Shown: piece after piece, positions 17,225-26,986 of the stretch
Position numbering within the stretch: the first letter of the stretch is position 1
Layout of the letters: every line of letters starts with the position of its first letter
From: an uncultured Clostridia bacterium
GTDB lineage: Bacteria; Bacillota; Clostridia; TANB77; CAG-508
Assembly (NCBI GenBank): GCA_949538735.1
Contig: CATGLK010000012.1
Coordinates: forward strand, 1 to 63,644
Direction: 5' to 3'
DNA: 63,644 nucleotides
Notes under the pieces: generated by a model
What the model was told of the DNA's origin: nothing
The model's input: the letters and a program-made list of their open reading frames with translations, nothing else
Databases searched by the model: none
Translations under genes and position numbers: made by a program

Positions 17225-18877
17225 TTATTTTAAATTACTGTTTTTTAGTTTTTCTAACATTTGTGCTCTTACATCTTGGTTTGTTGTTTCTCTTTTTCTG
17301 TTTTTTCTCACTTCTTCTTTTGGCTTAGTCCTTGAAGTTTCTCTTTTTCTTGTTTTATTAGAACCATTCTTTCCTTTCGCTCTGCCTTCTGCTCTTGCTT
17401 TTGCTTTTTTATCAGCTTCTCTTATTGAGGCTATTCTGTCACTATATTTATCGCTAAATTTACTTTTTGTTTTCCATTGTTTTTCGTGTTTAGAACTTGT
17501 TCCCTTCTTTTTAGCTTTTTTAGCCATATCTTTTTTAATTTTGTTTATTCTTTTTTCTTCTCTTAATTTTGTATTTAACATCAAATATTGTGGGTCATTT
17601 TGTTTATCTTGATATTTTAGGTCATCACAAATTAATTCAATAATTGATGAGGCTACTAAACTTGGGTCATGTCTAATCATATCATCTTTTATCATTGATA
17701 AATTTCTTTGTAAAAATCTAATTCCTTTTACCTTTTCAATATCTTGTTCAACTATGTCTTGTCCTTGCATATTATATTTTTTAATAAACTCTGGAACAAT
17801 TTCTCCTGTATCATAAATACAATAATCTACAACTCCATTTCCACAATGATCTATAATTGCATTCAAGTGGTCTGAAACACTGTAATTGTCTGTTTGACCT
17901 GGCTCTGTCATAATATTGCTTATATATACTTTTATTGCTGCACTTTCCTTAATTGCCTTTGTAACTCCACTTACTAACAAGTTTGGAATTACATTTGTGT
18001 ATAAACTTCCTGGTCCTATTATAATACAATCAGCATTTTTTATAGTTTCTATTACCCCAGGCGCTGGTCTACAATTTGTTGGGTTTAATAAAATTCTATT
18101 TATTTTTGTTATTTTATCTGAAACAACTTCTGCTATCCTAGATTTTTCTTTTACTATGTATCCATTCTCAAGTTCTGCAACTATCCCCATTTCATCCAAT
18201 GTTACAGGAATAACTTTTCCTATCATATTTATAACTTCATTACTTTTTATGATAGAATCTTCAAAATTTCCATTTATCCCTTTCATCGCTAAAAAGTAAA
18301 TATCTGAGAAATTAAGACCTCTTAATTTTCCACTTCTAAATTCATAATTAAACAGTTTATCAATTTGACCATCTTTGCTAGCTAGTGAAATTATACTGTC
18401 TTTAACATCTCCTAGCGGCATAGTTTGTAGTTCTCTTCTTGAATTTGAAACCTCTTCTCCATAATCTGAAACTGTTACTATTGCTGTTAAATTATTAGTG
18501 TATTGTTTTAGACCTGAAAGAACTGTATTTAGCCCTGTTCCTCCACCTATTACAACAATATTAGGGCCTTTGTCATAAACTGTTTTGTTAAATATTAAAG
18601 ATTTAACATTTACATTTTTCTTGTTTTCCATTCTTTCGTCTGTTGACTCAATTAGAACTTCTAATGTTCTTTTATTTAAGCAAATTAGCCCAATTATAAT
18701 TGCAAGAAAACCAGCTACAAAAACTGCAACCACTTCTCCTACTTCTAAAAAAGAAATCTCTTTCATAACTAATATTTTTGCTAATCCATAACATGCAAGT
18801 AAAATTCCTACTAAAATAAGGAAAATCCATCTTTTCATTTTGGTGCTTGATTTAAACCATTGCATAAAACCTTTCAT
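17225..18877 (-). CDS. yvcK: YvcK/CofD-like protein with N-terminal membrane segments and basic C-tail
   Basis: A 550-residue member of the gluconeogenesis-factor family. An N-terminal extension has two membrane segments (WIFLILVGILLACYGLAKIL and VAVFVAGFLAIIIGLICL). The UDP-sugar-binding core follows from IVVIGGGTGLNTVLSGLK, with IVTVSDYGEE, TMPLGDVKDSI, NPTNCRPAPGV and GPGSLYTNVIPNLLVSG. After about residue 450 comes a very basic tail rich in KK, RKR and KAKARAEG repeats. B. subtilis YvcK supports growth on gluconeogenic carbon and wall synthesis. The membrane anchor is seen in part of the family; the long basic tail is unusual. Confidence 0.88.
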   Translation of the reverse strand: MKGFMQWFKSSTKMKRWIFLILVGILLACYGLAKILVMKEISFLEVGEVVAVFVAGFLAIIIGLICLNKRTLEVLIESTDERMENKKNVNVKSLIFNKTVYDKGPNIVVIGGGTGLNTVLSGLKQYTNNLTAIVTVSDYGEEVSNSRRELQTMPLGDVKDSIISLASKDGQIDKLFNYEFRSGKLRGLNFSDIYFLAMKGINGNFEDSIIKSNEVINMIGKVIPVTLDEMGIVAELENGYIVKEKSRIAEVVSDKITKINRILLNPTNCRPAPGVIETIKNADCIIIGPGSLYTNVIPNLLVSGVTKAIKESAAIKVYISNIMTEPGQTDNYSVSDHLNAIIDHCGNGVVDYCIYDTGEIVPEFIKKYNMQGQDIVEQDIEKVKGIRFLQRNLSMIKDDMIRHDPSLVASSIIELICDDLKYQDKQNDPQYLMLNTKLREEKRINKIKKDMAKKAKKKGTSSKHEKQWKTKSKFSDKYSDRIASIREADKKAKARAEGRAKGKNGSNKTRKRETSRTKPKEEVRKNRKRETTNQDVRAQMLEKLKNSNLK

Positions 18878-18902
18878 TTTTACCTAACTCCTTTTTTGCT
18901 TT

Positions 18903-18958
18903 CCCATGTCCCATTGGGGACGTTTCTTTTTGGACAAAATGTCCATTTAGGGACACAT
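18903..18958. repeat. REP-like repeat, 'GGACA' variant
   Basis: It contains CCCATTGGGGACG, TTTTTGGACAAAATGTCC and GGGACACATC. Nearly the same as the copies at 10975-11027 and inside polA at 45702-45748. Placed between murB and yvcK. Confidence 0.75.
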
Positions 18959-18967
18959 CTGTAATTT

Positions 18968-19885
18968 CTATTTTCCTATTATTTCTACTTCTAATTCTAT
19001 TTTTTTGCCGAATTTTTCGTAGACTTTTTCTTGTACGTGTTTTACTAGTTTTATTACATCGTCTGATGTTGCATTTCCTTTGTTTATTACAAATCCTGCG
19101 TGTTTTGTTGATACTTCTGCATCTCCAACTGAATATCCTTTTAGTCCTGCCTCGTCTATTAATTTTGCTGTTATAAAGTCTGTTCCTCTTTTGAATGTGC
19201 TGCCTGCACTTGGGTATTCTATTGGTTGTTTTTCTTTTCTGAATGTTTTATATTCATCCATTTTCGCTTGTATTTCTTCTTTTTTTCTTTTTGTTAGTTC
19301 TAATTCTACTTCTGTTACGACGTATTTTTCGTCTTTTAACATACTTCTTCTGTATTCAAATTTCATTTCTTCGTTTGTGAATTCTTTTTGGTCACCATTA
19401 TATGATATTGCTTTTACTTTTTTTACGATGTCTTTCATTTCTTTTCCATGTGCACCAGCGTTCATTCTTATTGCTCCGCCTATTGTTCCTGGTATTCCTG
19501 ATATTTCTTCAAATCCTGATATTTCTTGCTTTAAGAATTCTCTTGCTATTTTTGCGTTTTTTTCTCCTGCTCCTACTGTTACTTTTATTTTATCTCCGTG
19601 TTCTTCTATTTCTAATTTTTCTATTTTTATTATTAATGTTATTCCTTCTATTCCTTTGTCTGATATCAATACATTGCTTCCATTTCCTAGTATTGTTAGT
19701 GGTATTTGCTTTTCTTGCGCTAATTTTAGTATTTCTTTTAGGTCTTCTGTATTGTCTATTTTTATTAGACATTCTGCTGGTCCGCCTATTTTAAAGCTTG
19801 TGTAGTTTTTCATTTCTTCGTTGTATTTGATTTTTTCTGAAGCTATTTTTAGGTTTGCTTCTTTTATTGTTTTTTCTATGTTCAA
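18968..19885 (-). CDS. murB: UDP-N-acetylenolpyruvoylglucosamine reductase
   Basis: A 305-residue FAD enzyme of peptidoglycan precursor synthesis that reduces UDP-GlcNAc-enolpyruvate to UDP-MurNAc. The FAD-binding part shows YTSFKIGGPAECLIK, LGNGSNVLISD and GIPGTIGGAIRMNAGAHG. The substrate part shows YRRSMLKDEK and YPSAGSTFKR with the catalytic Ser, and a C-terminal KHAGFVINKGNATSDDV. It is the short form without the extra loop. The likely start is a TTG at 19885 about ten bases after AAGGAG; a GTG at 19894 is nearly on top of the ribosome site. Confidence 0.95.
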   Translation of the reverse strand: MNIEKTIKEANLKIASEKIKYNEEMKNYTSFKIGGPAECLIKIDNTEDLKEILKLAQEKQIPLTILGNGSNVLISDKGIEGITLIIKIEKLEIEEHGDKIKVTVGAGEKNAKIAREFLKQEISGFEEISGIPGTIGGAIRMNAGAHGKEMKDIVKKVKAISYNGDQKEFTNEEMKFEYRRSMLKDEKYVVTEVELELTKRKKEEIQAKMDEYKTFRKEKQPIEYPSAGSTFKRGTDFITAKLIDEAGLKGYSVGDAEVSTKHAGFVINKGNATSDDVIKLVKHVQEKVYEKFGKKIELEVEIIGK

Positions 19886-19962
19886 AAGGGTCACTCTCCT
19901 TTTTATTTTTAGTCTTCCTTATTCTACTATATTATTGGCTGAAAATCAAGTTGATAACAAAA

Positions 19963-19994
19963 AAATACTAGAGATTGCCGTCTCTAGTATTTTT
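19963..19994. terminator. Bidirectional hairpin with T tracts between divergent murB and ylbJ
   Basis: AATACTAGAGA and TCTCTAGTATT form an eleven-base stem with a six-base loop, and T/A tracts on both sides. It lies between two divergent genes, where a terminator is not expected, so it may end a short RNA or work as an attenuator. The rest of 19886-20107 shows nothing else I can support. Confidence 0.5.
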
Positions 19995-20107
19995 CTGTTT
20001 TCATACAAGTGAAAATCTTTTATGTCTCTGTTTATATATATTTATTCATAATTGTACAATTGCAAAATATATTATATTAATATTCTAATTTAAGGAGCTT
20101 ATTATTT

Positions 20108-21167
20108 ATGGTTTTGAAGCAGAACTTTTATGTTGTTAAAATAAAAAGAAACTTTATAGCAATTATATTTCTTAGCTTTACACTTGGATTACTAATATTC
20201 TCTAGAACAAATCTTCCTGCTGTAAAATCTGGTTTAGCACTTTGGGCAAACTCTGTTGTCCCATCTTTGTTTCCTTTCTTTGTTGCAACAGAATTATTAA
20301 TGCATACAAATATTATTCAACAATTAGGAATTTTACTAAATCGATTTATGAAACCAATTTTTAATGTACGTGGTGAAGGTGCTTTTGCATTTATTATGGG
20401 AATTATTAGTGGATATCCTGTTGGAGCTAAAATTGCAAGTAATTTTAGAAAAAATAATATTTGTAGTAAAGAAGAATGTGAAAGGCTTCTTAGTTTTACC
20501 AATAATTCTGGGCCTTTATTTATTATCGGCTCTGTTGGAATTTTGATGTTTAAAAATACAACTATTGGGATTTTGCTTTTTATTACTCACATTTTAGCTT
20601 GTATTACAGTTGGAGTTATTTTTAGATTTTGGAAGAAAAATAAAACTTCTTCAGATTTTAAAAACAGTTCTAGTTCTAAGCAAAAAAGCAATAATTTTGC
20701 GACTTTTTCTAACTTAGGTGAAGTGTTAGCTGAAAGTATTACAAGTAGTATTTCTACCATTTTGTTAATTGGTGGATTTGTTGTAATTTTTTCTAGCATT
20801 ATATCTATTTTGAATGCCAGTGGACTTCTTGAACTTCTTTCTAATGTAATTGCTCCTGTTTTTAATGGTTTACGGTATTGATAATGTTTTTGCTTCTCCA
20901 CTTATTAGTGGTTTTTTGGAAATTACAAATGGCATCAATTCTATTTCTTGCATAGCTTCTAAAAAACTTTCAATAAACATTATAATTTCCGCTTTTTTGC
21001 TTGGATTTGGTGGGATATCTGTTTTGTTGCAGGTTTGGAGTATTACTTCTAAAACAGATTTATCTATAAAGCCTTATCTTTATGGAAAGCTTTTGCAAGG
21101 TATATTTGCTGCTTTTTATACATATATTTTTATAAATGTTATACCATTTTTCAATTTTGATTTGTAA
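20108..21167 (+). CDS. ylbJ: Sporulation membrane protein YlbJ, one CGG (+1)
   Basis: A 352-residue polytopic protein if the C at 20873 is skipped (in-frame CGG 20873-20875, followed by T). It starts with a membrane segment (FIAIIFLSFTLGLLIFSRT). It continues with VPSLFPFFVATELL, GEGAFAFIMGIISGYPVGAK and NNSGPLFIIGSVG, the nucleoside-recognition/Gate-domain pattern of YlbJ, SpmA and SpmB. The join PVFNGL-GIDNVFASPLISGFLEITNG continues the second repeat: the second GFLEITNG-type motif is present only after the skip. YlbJ is needed for spore cortex formation in B. subtilis, which matches sleB nearby. Confidence 0.85.
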
Positions 21168-21183
21168 GAAAGGATTGTGTTTT

Positions 21184-21414
21184 ATGGAACGTGATTTTAA
21201 TAATTTTATGCCGCCTTTTATGGATTATGGAATGCCACCTAATTCTCCACAAGATGATATATTTAATCCTGTGGCTCAGTACGAACAGGCTTATTGCTAT
21301 TATCGCTATTTGTGTATGCAAATGGATTATAAAATTAAGTGTAAAGAATATGAGAAAATGTGTGCGAATGATAACCGTTCTTCTTCTCTTGGTCGTGAAA
21401 GAAAGGTTGAGTAG
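21184..21414 (+). CDS. Small Tyr/Met-rich protein of unknown function
   Basis: A 76-residue ORF starting at the ATG 21184, about eight bases after AAGGA, and 16 bases downstream of ylbJ. It has a Pro/Met/Asp-rich N-terminus (MPPFMDYGMPPNSPQDD), an aromatic helix-like centre (EQAYCYYRYLCMQMDYKIK) and a charged tail. The Pro/Tyr-rich start and its position after a sporulation gene suggest a small spore coat or sporulation protein, but I recognise no family. Confidence 0.5.
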   Translation: MERDFNNFMPPFMDYGMPPNSPQDDIFNPVAQYEQAYCYYRYLCMQMDYKIKCKEYEKMCANDNRSSSLGRERKVE

Positions 21415-21493
21415 TTTTTATTTTCCTGACCGGCTAGTTCATTGCTTTTGTTTAACTAAATTTATATAATTAGGCAAAAGGAGGCGTATTAAA

Positions 21494-22042
21494 ATGTCAG
21501 AAAATATAAAAAAATTAACAAGGAATATAAGCATTGATTGGACTTTAATATTTACACTACTAGCTACATCTTTTGTAATTGCAGTTTCTTCACAAATATC
21601 AATTCCATTACCAAATGGAGTTCCTATGACTTTACAGACTTTTAGTGTTGCTTTAGCTGGTTTCTGCTTATATAAAAATAACAAAGGATTAAAATCAATT
21701 ATTGCTTATTTGTTTTTAGGTTTATTTGGTTTGCCAGTTTTTGCTCAAGGTAAAGGCGGCTTTGCTAGTTTAATTGGTCTAACTGGTGGTTTTCTAATTG
21801 GTTTTATTTTCTTGGTTTATTTTTGTCAAAAGGCTAAATCTTGTAATTCTATGTGGACTAAAGTTTTTGTTGCTTTAGTTGGCTTGGTTTTATTACATAT
21901 ATTTGGCGTTTTGCAATATAGTATTTTGACTGGTATGAACTTTATGAATGCAGCTTTGCTTGTTTCTGTTCCATTTTTACTTAAAGATTGCTTGTCTGTT
22001 TTGTTGGCTTTATTGGTTTCCAGTACAGTTAAGAATATTTAA
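21494..22042 (+). CDS. bioY: Biotin transporter substrate-binding subunit BioY
   Basis: A 182-residue S-component of an ECF transporter. It has the family motif SIPLPNGVPMTLQTFSVALAG near residues 35-55, then LFLGLFGLPVFAQGKGGFASL and GGFLIGFIF, with six membrane segments. BioY binds biotin for import with a shared energising module not seen here. Biotin is needed by AccB, encoded about 5 kb downstream, and BirA is in that cluster too. GGAGG precedes the ATG. A terminator follows immediately. Confidence 0.95.
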   Translation: MSENIKKLTRNISIDWTLIFTLLATSFVIAVSSQISIPLPNGVPMTLQTFSVALAGFCLYKNNKGLKSIIAYLFLGLFGLPVFAQGKGGFASLIGLTGGFLIGFIFLVYFCQKAKSCNSMWTKVFVALVGLVLLHIFGVLQYSILTGMNFMNAALLVSVPFLLKDCLSVLLALLVSSTVKNI

Positions 22043-22047
22043 TTTTT

Positions 22048-22087
22048 TAAAGCTTGAAGAACAATAAAAATTGTTTTTCAAGCTTTT
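22048..22087 (+). terminator. Terminator of bioY
   Basis: Stem AAAGCTTGAAGAACAAT / ATTGTTTTTCAAGCTTT followed by T residues, directly after the bioY stop codon. Confidence 0.85.
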
Positions 22088-22103
22088 TACATTATTTTAT
22101 ATT

Positions 22104-22772
22104 TTACTTTTCTACCTTATCATTAGTAACATTTCCATCACCATTAACCGGAATTGTATCACCCAAAAAAGTAGGCTTTGGCTTAAAGATACACTTTACA
22201 AAATCCTTATTTCTTGCCATAATTTCTCTTGCTTCTCTATAACCTGCACCAACATATTGTCTTTGGTCTGATGGCACACCATAAGCTTCCACACCTAATT
22301 GATTTGCTATATACAGAGCTCTATACAAATGATATTCTTGTGTTACTATAACGATTTTCTTAGCTTCAAAAATCTCTTTTGCCCTATATATACTTTCATA
22401 AGAAGAAAAACCTGCATGATCCATAAAAATATCTTCTGCTGGCACATCTTTTTCTATTGCAAAATTTTTCATTGTGTTTACTTCATCATAGTCTTCTTTT
22501 CCATGGTCACCACTCATTATTATTTTTGAAGATATGTTGTTTTTATATAATTCTATCGCTCTTAATAATCTATCTTCAAGCATTGGGCTTGGCTTGTCTC
22601 CCCATATTCCTGCACCTAATACGATTATACAGTCAATATCTTTTAATTTACTATAATTTTCATCTTTTATTATCTGTTTTTTTGTTGTTGCTTTCACCCA
22701 TGTATTTATTGATATTACTATTATTGCTAAGATTACTAGTGTTATTATTATTGCTGTTATTATTTTTTTCAT
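22104..22772 (-). CDS. SanA/YdcF-type DUF218 membrane protein
   Basis: A 222-residue protein with one N-terminal membrane segment (ITAIIITLVILAIIVISI) and a DUF218 domain: CIIVLGAGIWGDKPSPMLEDR, KIIMSGDHGKEDYDE and VIVTQEYHLYRALYIANQLG. It belongs to the SanA (vancomycin high-temperature exclusion) and YdcF group, implicated in envelope integrity; the biochemical activity is not established. It is oriented against bioY. Confidence 0.88.
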   Translation of the reverse strand: MKKIITAIIITLVILAIIVISINTWVKATTKKQIIKDENYSKLKDIDCIIVLGAGIWGDKPSPMLEDRLLRAIELYKNNISSKIIMSGDHGKEDYDEVNTMKNFAIEKDVPAEDIFMDHAGFSSYESIYRAKEIFEAKKIVIVTQEYHLYRALYIANQLGVEAYGVPSDQRQYVGAGYREAREIMARNKDFVKCIFKPKPTFLGDTIPVNGDGNVTNDKVEK

Positions 22773-22828
22773 TTCTTCACCTTCTACTTTTTCTTTATTA
22801 TTTAGGCTTATTTTATCATATAATGTTA

Positions 22829-22868
22829 AAAAAATAAAGCATGTAGATTAATTACATACTTTATTTTT
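22829..22868 (-). terminator. Terminator at the end of the fatty-acid synthesis cluster
   Basis: AAATAAAGTATGTA / TACATGCTTTATTT stem with a T tract on the minus strand, 18 bases after the fabI stop. Confidence 0.8.
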
Positions 22869-22885
22869 TGCTTATTTGGAGAAAT

Positions 22886-23659
22886 TTAAACTCCCATTAT
22901 ATTATAACCACTATCAGCATAAACAACCTGACCAGTAACAGCCTCAGCCATAGAACTTAGCAAAAATGTTGCAACATTACCAACTTGAACAGTTGTAACA
23001 TTTCTATGTAAAGGCGCTTTTTTCTCCACCTCTGTCAAAATTGAACCAAAATCCTTAATTCCTTTCGCTGACAAAGTTTTAATTGGACCTGCTGATACTG
23101 CATTTACTCTTATGCCTTCTCTACCAAGATTTTCTGCCAAGTATCTAACACTTGACTCTAATGCTGCTTTTGCAATTCCCATTACATTATATCCTTCTAA
23201 CACTTTTGTTGAACCATGATATGTTAATGTAAGTAAACTTGCATTTTCATTTAGCATATCTAATTCTTTTGCCATTCTTGCTGCTAACACAAATGAATAT
23301 GCACTTACATCATTTGCGTGACTAAATCCTTCTTTACTTGTGTAAATAAAGTCATTGTGCAAGTCTTCTGTGTTTGCATGTGCTATTGCATGTACTATTC
23401 CGTCTATTTTTCCATTTTCCTCTTTTATTTTTGTAAATACTTCTTTTACCATTTCATCTTGTGATGCGTCATTTAATGCATATGTTTTTCTTCCTTCAAA
23501 TTCACTTGTTAGTTCGTCTATTTTTGGCTTGTTGTCTTCTCCTACATATGTAAATATTAGTTTTGCTCCATTGTCATATGCTGATTTTGCTATCCCATAT
23601 GCAATGCTCCATTTGTTTCTTATTCCCATTATTAATATTGTTTTATCTTTTAAAATCAT
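22886..23659 (-). CDS. fabI: Enoyl-ACP reductase (NADH), FabI
   Basis: A 257-residue SDR that reduces enoyl-ACP in the last step of each elongation cycle. It begins LKDKTILIMGIRNKWSIAYG. The catalytic pattern is Tyr-(six residues)-Lys in YNVMGIAKAALESS, followed by GIRVNAVSAGPIKTLSAKGI and a C-terminal TGQVVYADSGYNIMG. Many Clostridia use the unrelated FabK, so FabI is a useful lineage marker and implies a triclosan-type inhibitor site. It is the last gene of the cluster. Confidence 0.96.
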   Translation of the reverse strand: MILKDKTILIMGIRNKWSIAYGIAKSAYDNGAKLIFTYVGEDNKPKIDELTSEFEGRKTYALNDASQDEMVKEVFTKIKEENGKIDGIVHAIAHANTEDLHNDFIYTSKEGFSHANDVSAYSFVLAARMAKELDMLNENASLLTLTYHGSTKVLEGYNVMGIAKAALESSVRYLAENLGREGIRVNAVSAGPIKTLSAKGIKDFGSILTEVEKKAPLHRNVTTVQVGNVATFLLSSMAEAVTGQVVYADSGYNIMGV

Positions 23660-23726
23660 CTTTTTACCTCCGTTTTTTTACATAATTTTGTTATTTAGCA
23701 TATTTTTTTGTGCTATTTTATGTAAT

Positions 23727-24600
23727 TTAATTTTCTAACTTTATATATTCTCCCATATTTCTAAATTTGCAATATCTTTCTTCTACAATTTGTTCCTTAC
23801 TCTTCGAATTCATTTCAGAAATACTTGATTTAATTTCTTTTTTTAAGTTGCCCGCAATTTTTTCAAAAGCTCCTTCTCCTTCTGGTTCTTTTATAATCTT
23901 ATCAATGATTTTTAAATCATATAAATCTTTTGCAGTTAACTTCATTTTCTCTGCCGCTTCTTTATATCTTGAAGAATCTTTCCACAAAATGCTACTGTAA
24001 CCTTCTGGCGAAAGTATTGAATATATTGCATTTTCAAGCATTAAAACTTTATTCCCAACACCAAGTGCTAAAGCTCCTCCAGACGAACCTTCTCCTATTA
24101 CAATTGCTATAATTGGAACTTCCAATTTTGCCATTTCAAACATTAATTTTGCAATTGCTTCTCCGTTGTCCCCTTTCTTCTGCACCTATTCCCGGATATG
24201 CTCCTTTTGTATCTATAAATGTAATTACTGGTCTGCCAAATTTTTCGGCTTGTTTCATAAATCTTATTGCTTTTCTGTAACTTTCAGGGTTTGGCATTCC
24301 AAAGTTTCTTTCTATATTTTCCTTTGTTGTTCTTCCTTTTTGCTCTGCAATTACCGTGAAATTTTGCTTGCCAATTTTAGCTAATCCACATACTATTGCC
24401 TTGTCATCTTTAAAGTTCCTATCTCCATGTAGCTCTATGAATTCATCAAATATTTTTTCTATATAATCAAGTGCTGTTTTTCTTTTTGGATCTCTTGCAA
24501 TTTCAACTCTTTCCCAAGCTGTTATTTTTTGTGTTGATTTTGAATTCTTAGGCTTTTTTTCAGTGTTTGCCTGAATAGCTTGTTTTTCTGTATCTGCCAT
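23727..24600 (-). CDS. accA: Acetyl-CoA carboxylase carboxyltransferase alpha, one CGG (+1)
   Basis: A 290-residue subunit when the C at 24165 is skipped (in-frame CGG 24165-24163). The first part has [30 protein letters not shown] and [16 protein letters not shown]; the second has [40 protein letters not shown] and [20 protein letters not shown]. Joined, they read [15 protein letters not shown], exactly the conserved family continuation. In zero frame the protein would stop after GQ plus eight unrelated residues and lose the carboxyltransferase half. AccA is required for malonyl-CoA synthesis, so an intact product is expected. Its ATG overlaps the accD stop codon by one base. Confidence 0.93.
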
Positions 24601-25448
24601 TATTTTTCGCCTCCTTTATGAAAGCTAATTAGTTTGGATAATGTGTCTTTTAAATCTTTTCTTTCAACTATTTTATCAATAAATCCATGTTCTAACAAAA
24701 ACTCTGCTGTTTGGAAACCATCTGGCAATTGTTCTCCAATTGTCTGCTCTATAACTCTTTTTCCCGCAAAACCTATCATTGCTCCTGGTTCTGCTAAAAC
24801 AATATCTCCTAAACTTGCAAATGATGCTGTTACACCACCATATGTTGGGTCTGTCAATACTGATATGTATAGCAATCCTGCTTGGTCCAGTTTTGTTAGT
24901 GCTGCTGTGGTTTTTGCCATTTGCATTAATGATATAATTCCTTCTTGCATTCTTGCTCCACCTGATGCTGCAAATATTATTAATGGTAGCCTTTTTTCTA
25001 TTGCTTGTTCTACTGCATATGTTATTTTTTCGCCAACAACAACTCCCATACTTCCCATTAAAAATCCACTATCCATTATACATATAACAACATCTTCACC
25101 ATTTATTTTACCTGTCCCAGCTGATACCGCCTCTTCAATCCCTGTCTTCTCTCTTAATGATTTTAGTTTCTTTGGGTAATCTTCTAATTCAAGTGGATTG
25201 CTTGTTTCTATGTTTATATCAAATTTTTTGTATGTATCTTTGTCTATTATTGATTCTAACCTTTTATTTATATGCATTCTGAAATAGTGCCCGCAATTTG
25301 GGCAAACACTTAAATTTTCTCTTAGTGTTTCTTTGTAGATTATTTCTTTGCATTTTTCACATTTTGCCCATTTTCCAACTGGTATGTCTATTCTTGTTTT
25401 TTTGTTCTTTTCTGGTAAATTCCTTTTTTTAATTTTATCAACAATCAT
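24600..25448 (-). CDS. accD: Acetyl-CoA carboxylase carboxyltransferase beta
   Basis: A 282-residue subunit with the N-terminal zinc ribbon [13 protein letters not shown] / [12 protein letters not shown], then the crotonase-fold carboxyltransferase domain: [58 protein letters not shown] and [17 protein letters not shown]. It pairs with AccA to carboxylate acetyl-CoA. One base overlap with accA ensures coupling. Confidence 0.97.
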   Translation of the reverse strand: MIVDKIKKRNLPEKNKKTRIDIPVGKWAKCEKCKEIIYKETLRENLSVCPNCGHYFRMHINKRLESIIDKDTYKKFDINIETSNPLELEDYPKKLKSLREKTGIEEAVSAGTGKINGEDVVICIMDSGFLMGSMGVVVGEKITYAVEQAIEKRLPLIIFAASGGARMQEGIISLMQMAKTTAALTKLDQAGLLYISVLTDPTYGGVTASFASLGDIVLAEPGAMIGFAGKRVIEQTIGEQLPDGFQTAEFLLEHGFIDKIVERKDLKDTLSKLISFHKGGEK

Positions 25449-25521
25449 TTTTTAACCCCTATATAATAATATAACTATTCATATGTCACTTTCACCTTGT
25501 AAAATTTCATACAATATTCCT

Positions 25522-26862
25522 TTATAAATAACGAAAGTTTTCTATAAAACTCGTGTCAAAATTTCCCCTAATAAAATCTGGATTTCTTATAATTTCAAAT
25601 AAAAAATCTCTATTAGTCTCAACACCATCAATTACCAACTCCTCTAACGCCCTTTTCATCTTACTAACAGCCTCATTTCTATTTGTCCCAAAAACAATAA
25701 TTTTGGCTATCATTGAGTCATAATTAGGCGGAATTGTGTAACCTTCATAAATGGCTGAATCAATCCTTATTCCATTACCACCTGGCAAATTAAGCCCTGT
25801 AATCTTACCTGGACATGGCATAAATTTCTTCTTAGGATTTTCCGCATTTATTCTACATTCAATTGAATGTCCTCTAAACTCTACATCTTTTTGTTTAATT
25901 TTTAGTTCTTCACCTGCTGCAATTTTTATCTGACTTTTTACAATATCAACTCCTGTACGCATTTCTGTAATTGGATGCTCAACCTGAATTCTAGTATTCA
26001 TCTCCATAAAATAAAAATTCTTGTCACTATCAACTAAAAACTCAACAGTTCCACAACTTGAATAATTTGCAACTTTTGCCGCTTTAACAGCAGCCTCTCC
26101 CATTTTCTTTCTAAGTTTGTCATCAACAGCAGTCGAAGGAGTTTCCTCTATCATTTTTTGGTGATTTCTTTGAATTGAACAATCTCTTTCTCCTAAATGA
26201 ATTACATTGCCATGTTCATCTGCTAAAATTTGAATTTCCACATGTCTAGGATTTTTAACAAATTTCTCTATATAAATCTCATCATCATTAAAAGAAATCT
26301 TTGCTTCTTGCTTTACAATATTAAAATTGGTCTCCAATTCCTGATTATTATTTGCAATTCTAATACCTTTTCCACCGCCTCCAGCAGCCGCTTTTAGCAT
26401 AACAGGATATCCTATTTTGTTTGCAATTTTTAGTGCATCATCAACACTTTGCACACTTCCATCAGACCCAGGAATAACTGGAACACCTGCCTTTTTCATC
26501 ATCTCCTTAGCATTTGACTTATTACCTAGCAAATCAATTACATCAGCCTTTGGGCCTATAAACTTAATATTACTCTCCTCACAAATCTTAGCAAACTGCG
26601 AATTCTCTGACAAAAAGCCAAAACCCGGATGTATGCTATCAGCCTTAGTTATGCAAGCCGCTTCAATAATATTCCTAATATTCAAATAACTCTTTGTAGA
26701 AATCGCAGGACCAATACAAACAGCCTCATCAGCAAGCTTAGTATGCAAAGCATCCCTATCAGCCTCTGAATAAACCGCAACTGTCTTAATATTCATTTCC
26801 TTGCAGGCTCTAATAATCCTTACCGCAATCTCTCCACGATTAGCAATCAAAATCTTATTCAT
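25522..26862 (-). CDS. accC: Biotin carboxylase
   Basis: A 446-residue ATP-grasp enzyme that carboxylates the biotin on AccB. It begins MNKILIANRGEIAVRIIRAC. ATP-grasp elements are KAAAGGGGKGIRIA, HVEIQILADEHGN and LGERDCSIQRNHQK; the catalytic Arg/Glu region is YFMEMNTRIQVEHPITEMRTG. Length is normal. Codon usage matches its neighbours. Confidence 0.98.
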   Translation of the reverse strand: MNKILIANRGEIAVRIIRACKEMNIKTVAVYSEADRDALHTKLADEAVCIGPAISTKSYLNIRNIIEAACITKADSIHPGFGFLSENSQFAKICEESNIKFIGPKADVIDLLGNKSNAKEMMKKAGVPVIPGSDGSVQSVDDALKIANKIGYPVMLKAAAGGGGKGIRIANNNQELETNFNIVKQEAKISFNDDEIYIEKFVKNPRHVEIQILADEHGNVIHLGERDCSIQRNHQKMIEETPSTAVDDKLRKKMGEAAVKAAKVANYSSCGTVEFLVDSDKNFYFMEMNTRIQVEHPITEMRTGVDIVKSQIKIAAGEELKIKQKDVEFRGHSIECRINAENPKKKFMPCPGKITGLNLPGGNGIRIDSAIYEGYTIPPNYDSMIAKIIVFGTNRNEAVSKMKRALEELVIDGVETNRDFLFEIIRNPDFIRGNFDTSFIENFRYL

Positions 26863-26883
26863 TTAACTTCTCTCCTTTTAGAA

Positions 26884-26986
26884 TATTGCCACTGGGGACG
26901 GACCTTTTTGGCAATTTTTTGCCATTAGGGACGGTCCTTCTTGGCAATTTTTTGCCAAAAAGGTCCGTCCCCAGTGGCAATATTTT
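26884..26986. repeat. REP-like repeat, composite palindrome of three units
   Basis: Three adjacent units: CACTGGGGACGGACC, ATTAGGGACGGTCC and an inverted AGGTCCGTCCCCAGTGG, with TTTTTGGCA / TGCCAAAAA arms between them. The whole can fold on itself. It lies between accC and fabZ and touches the fabZ stop codon. Confidence 0.85.
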
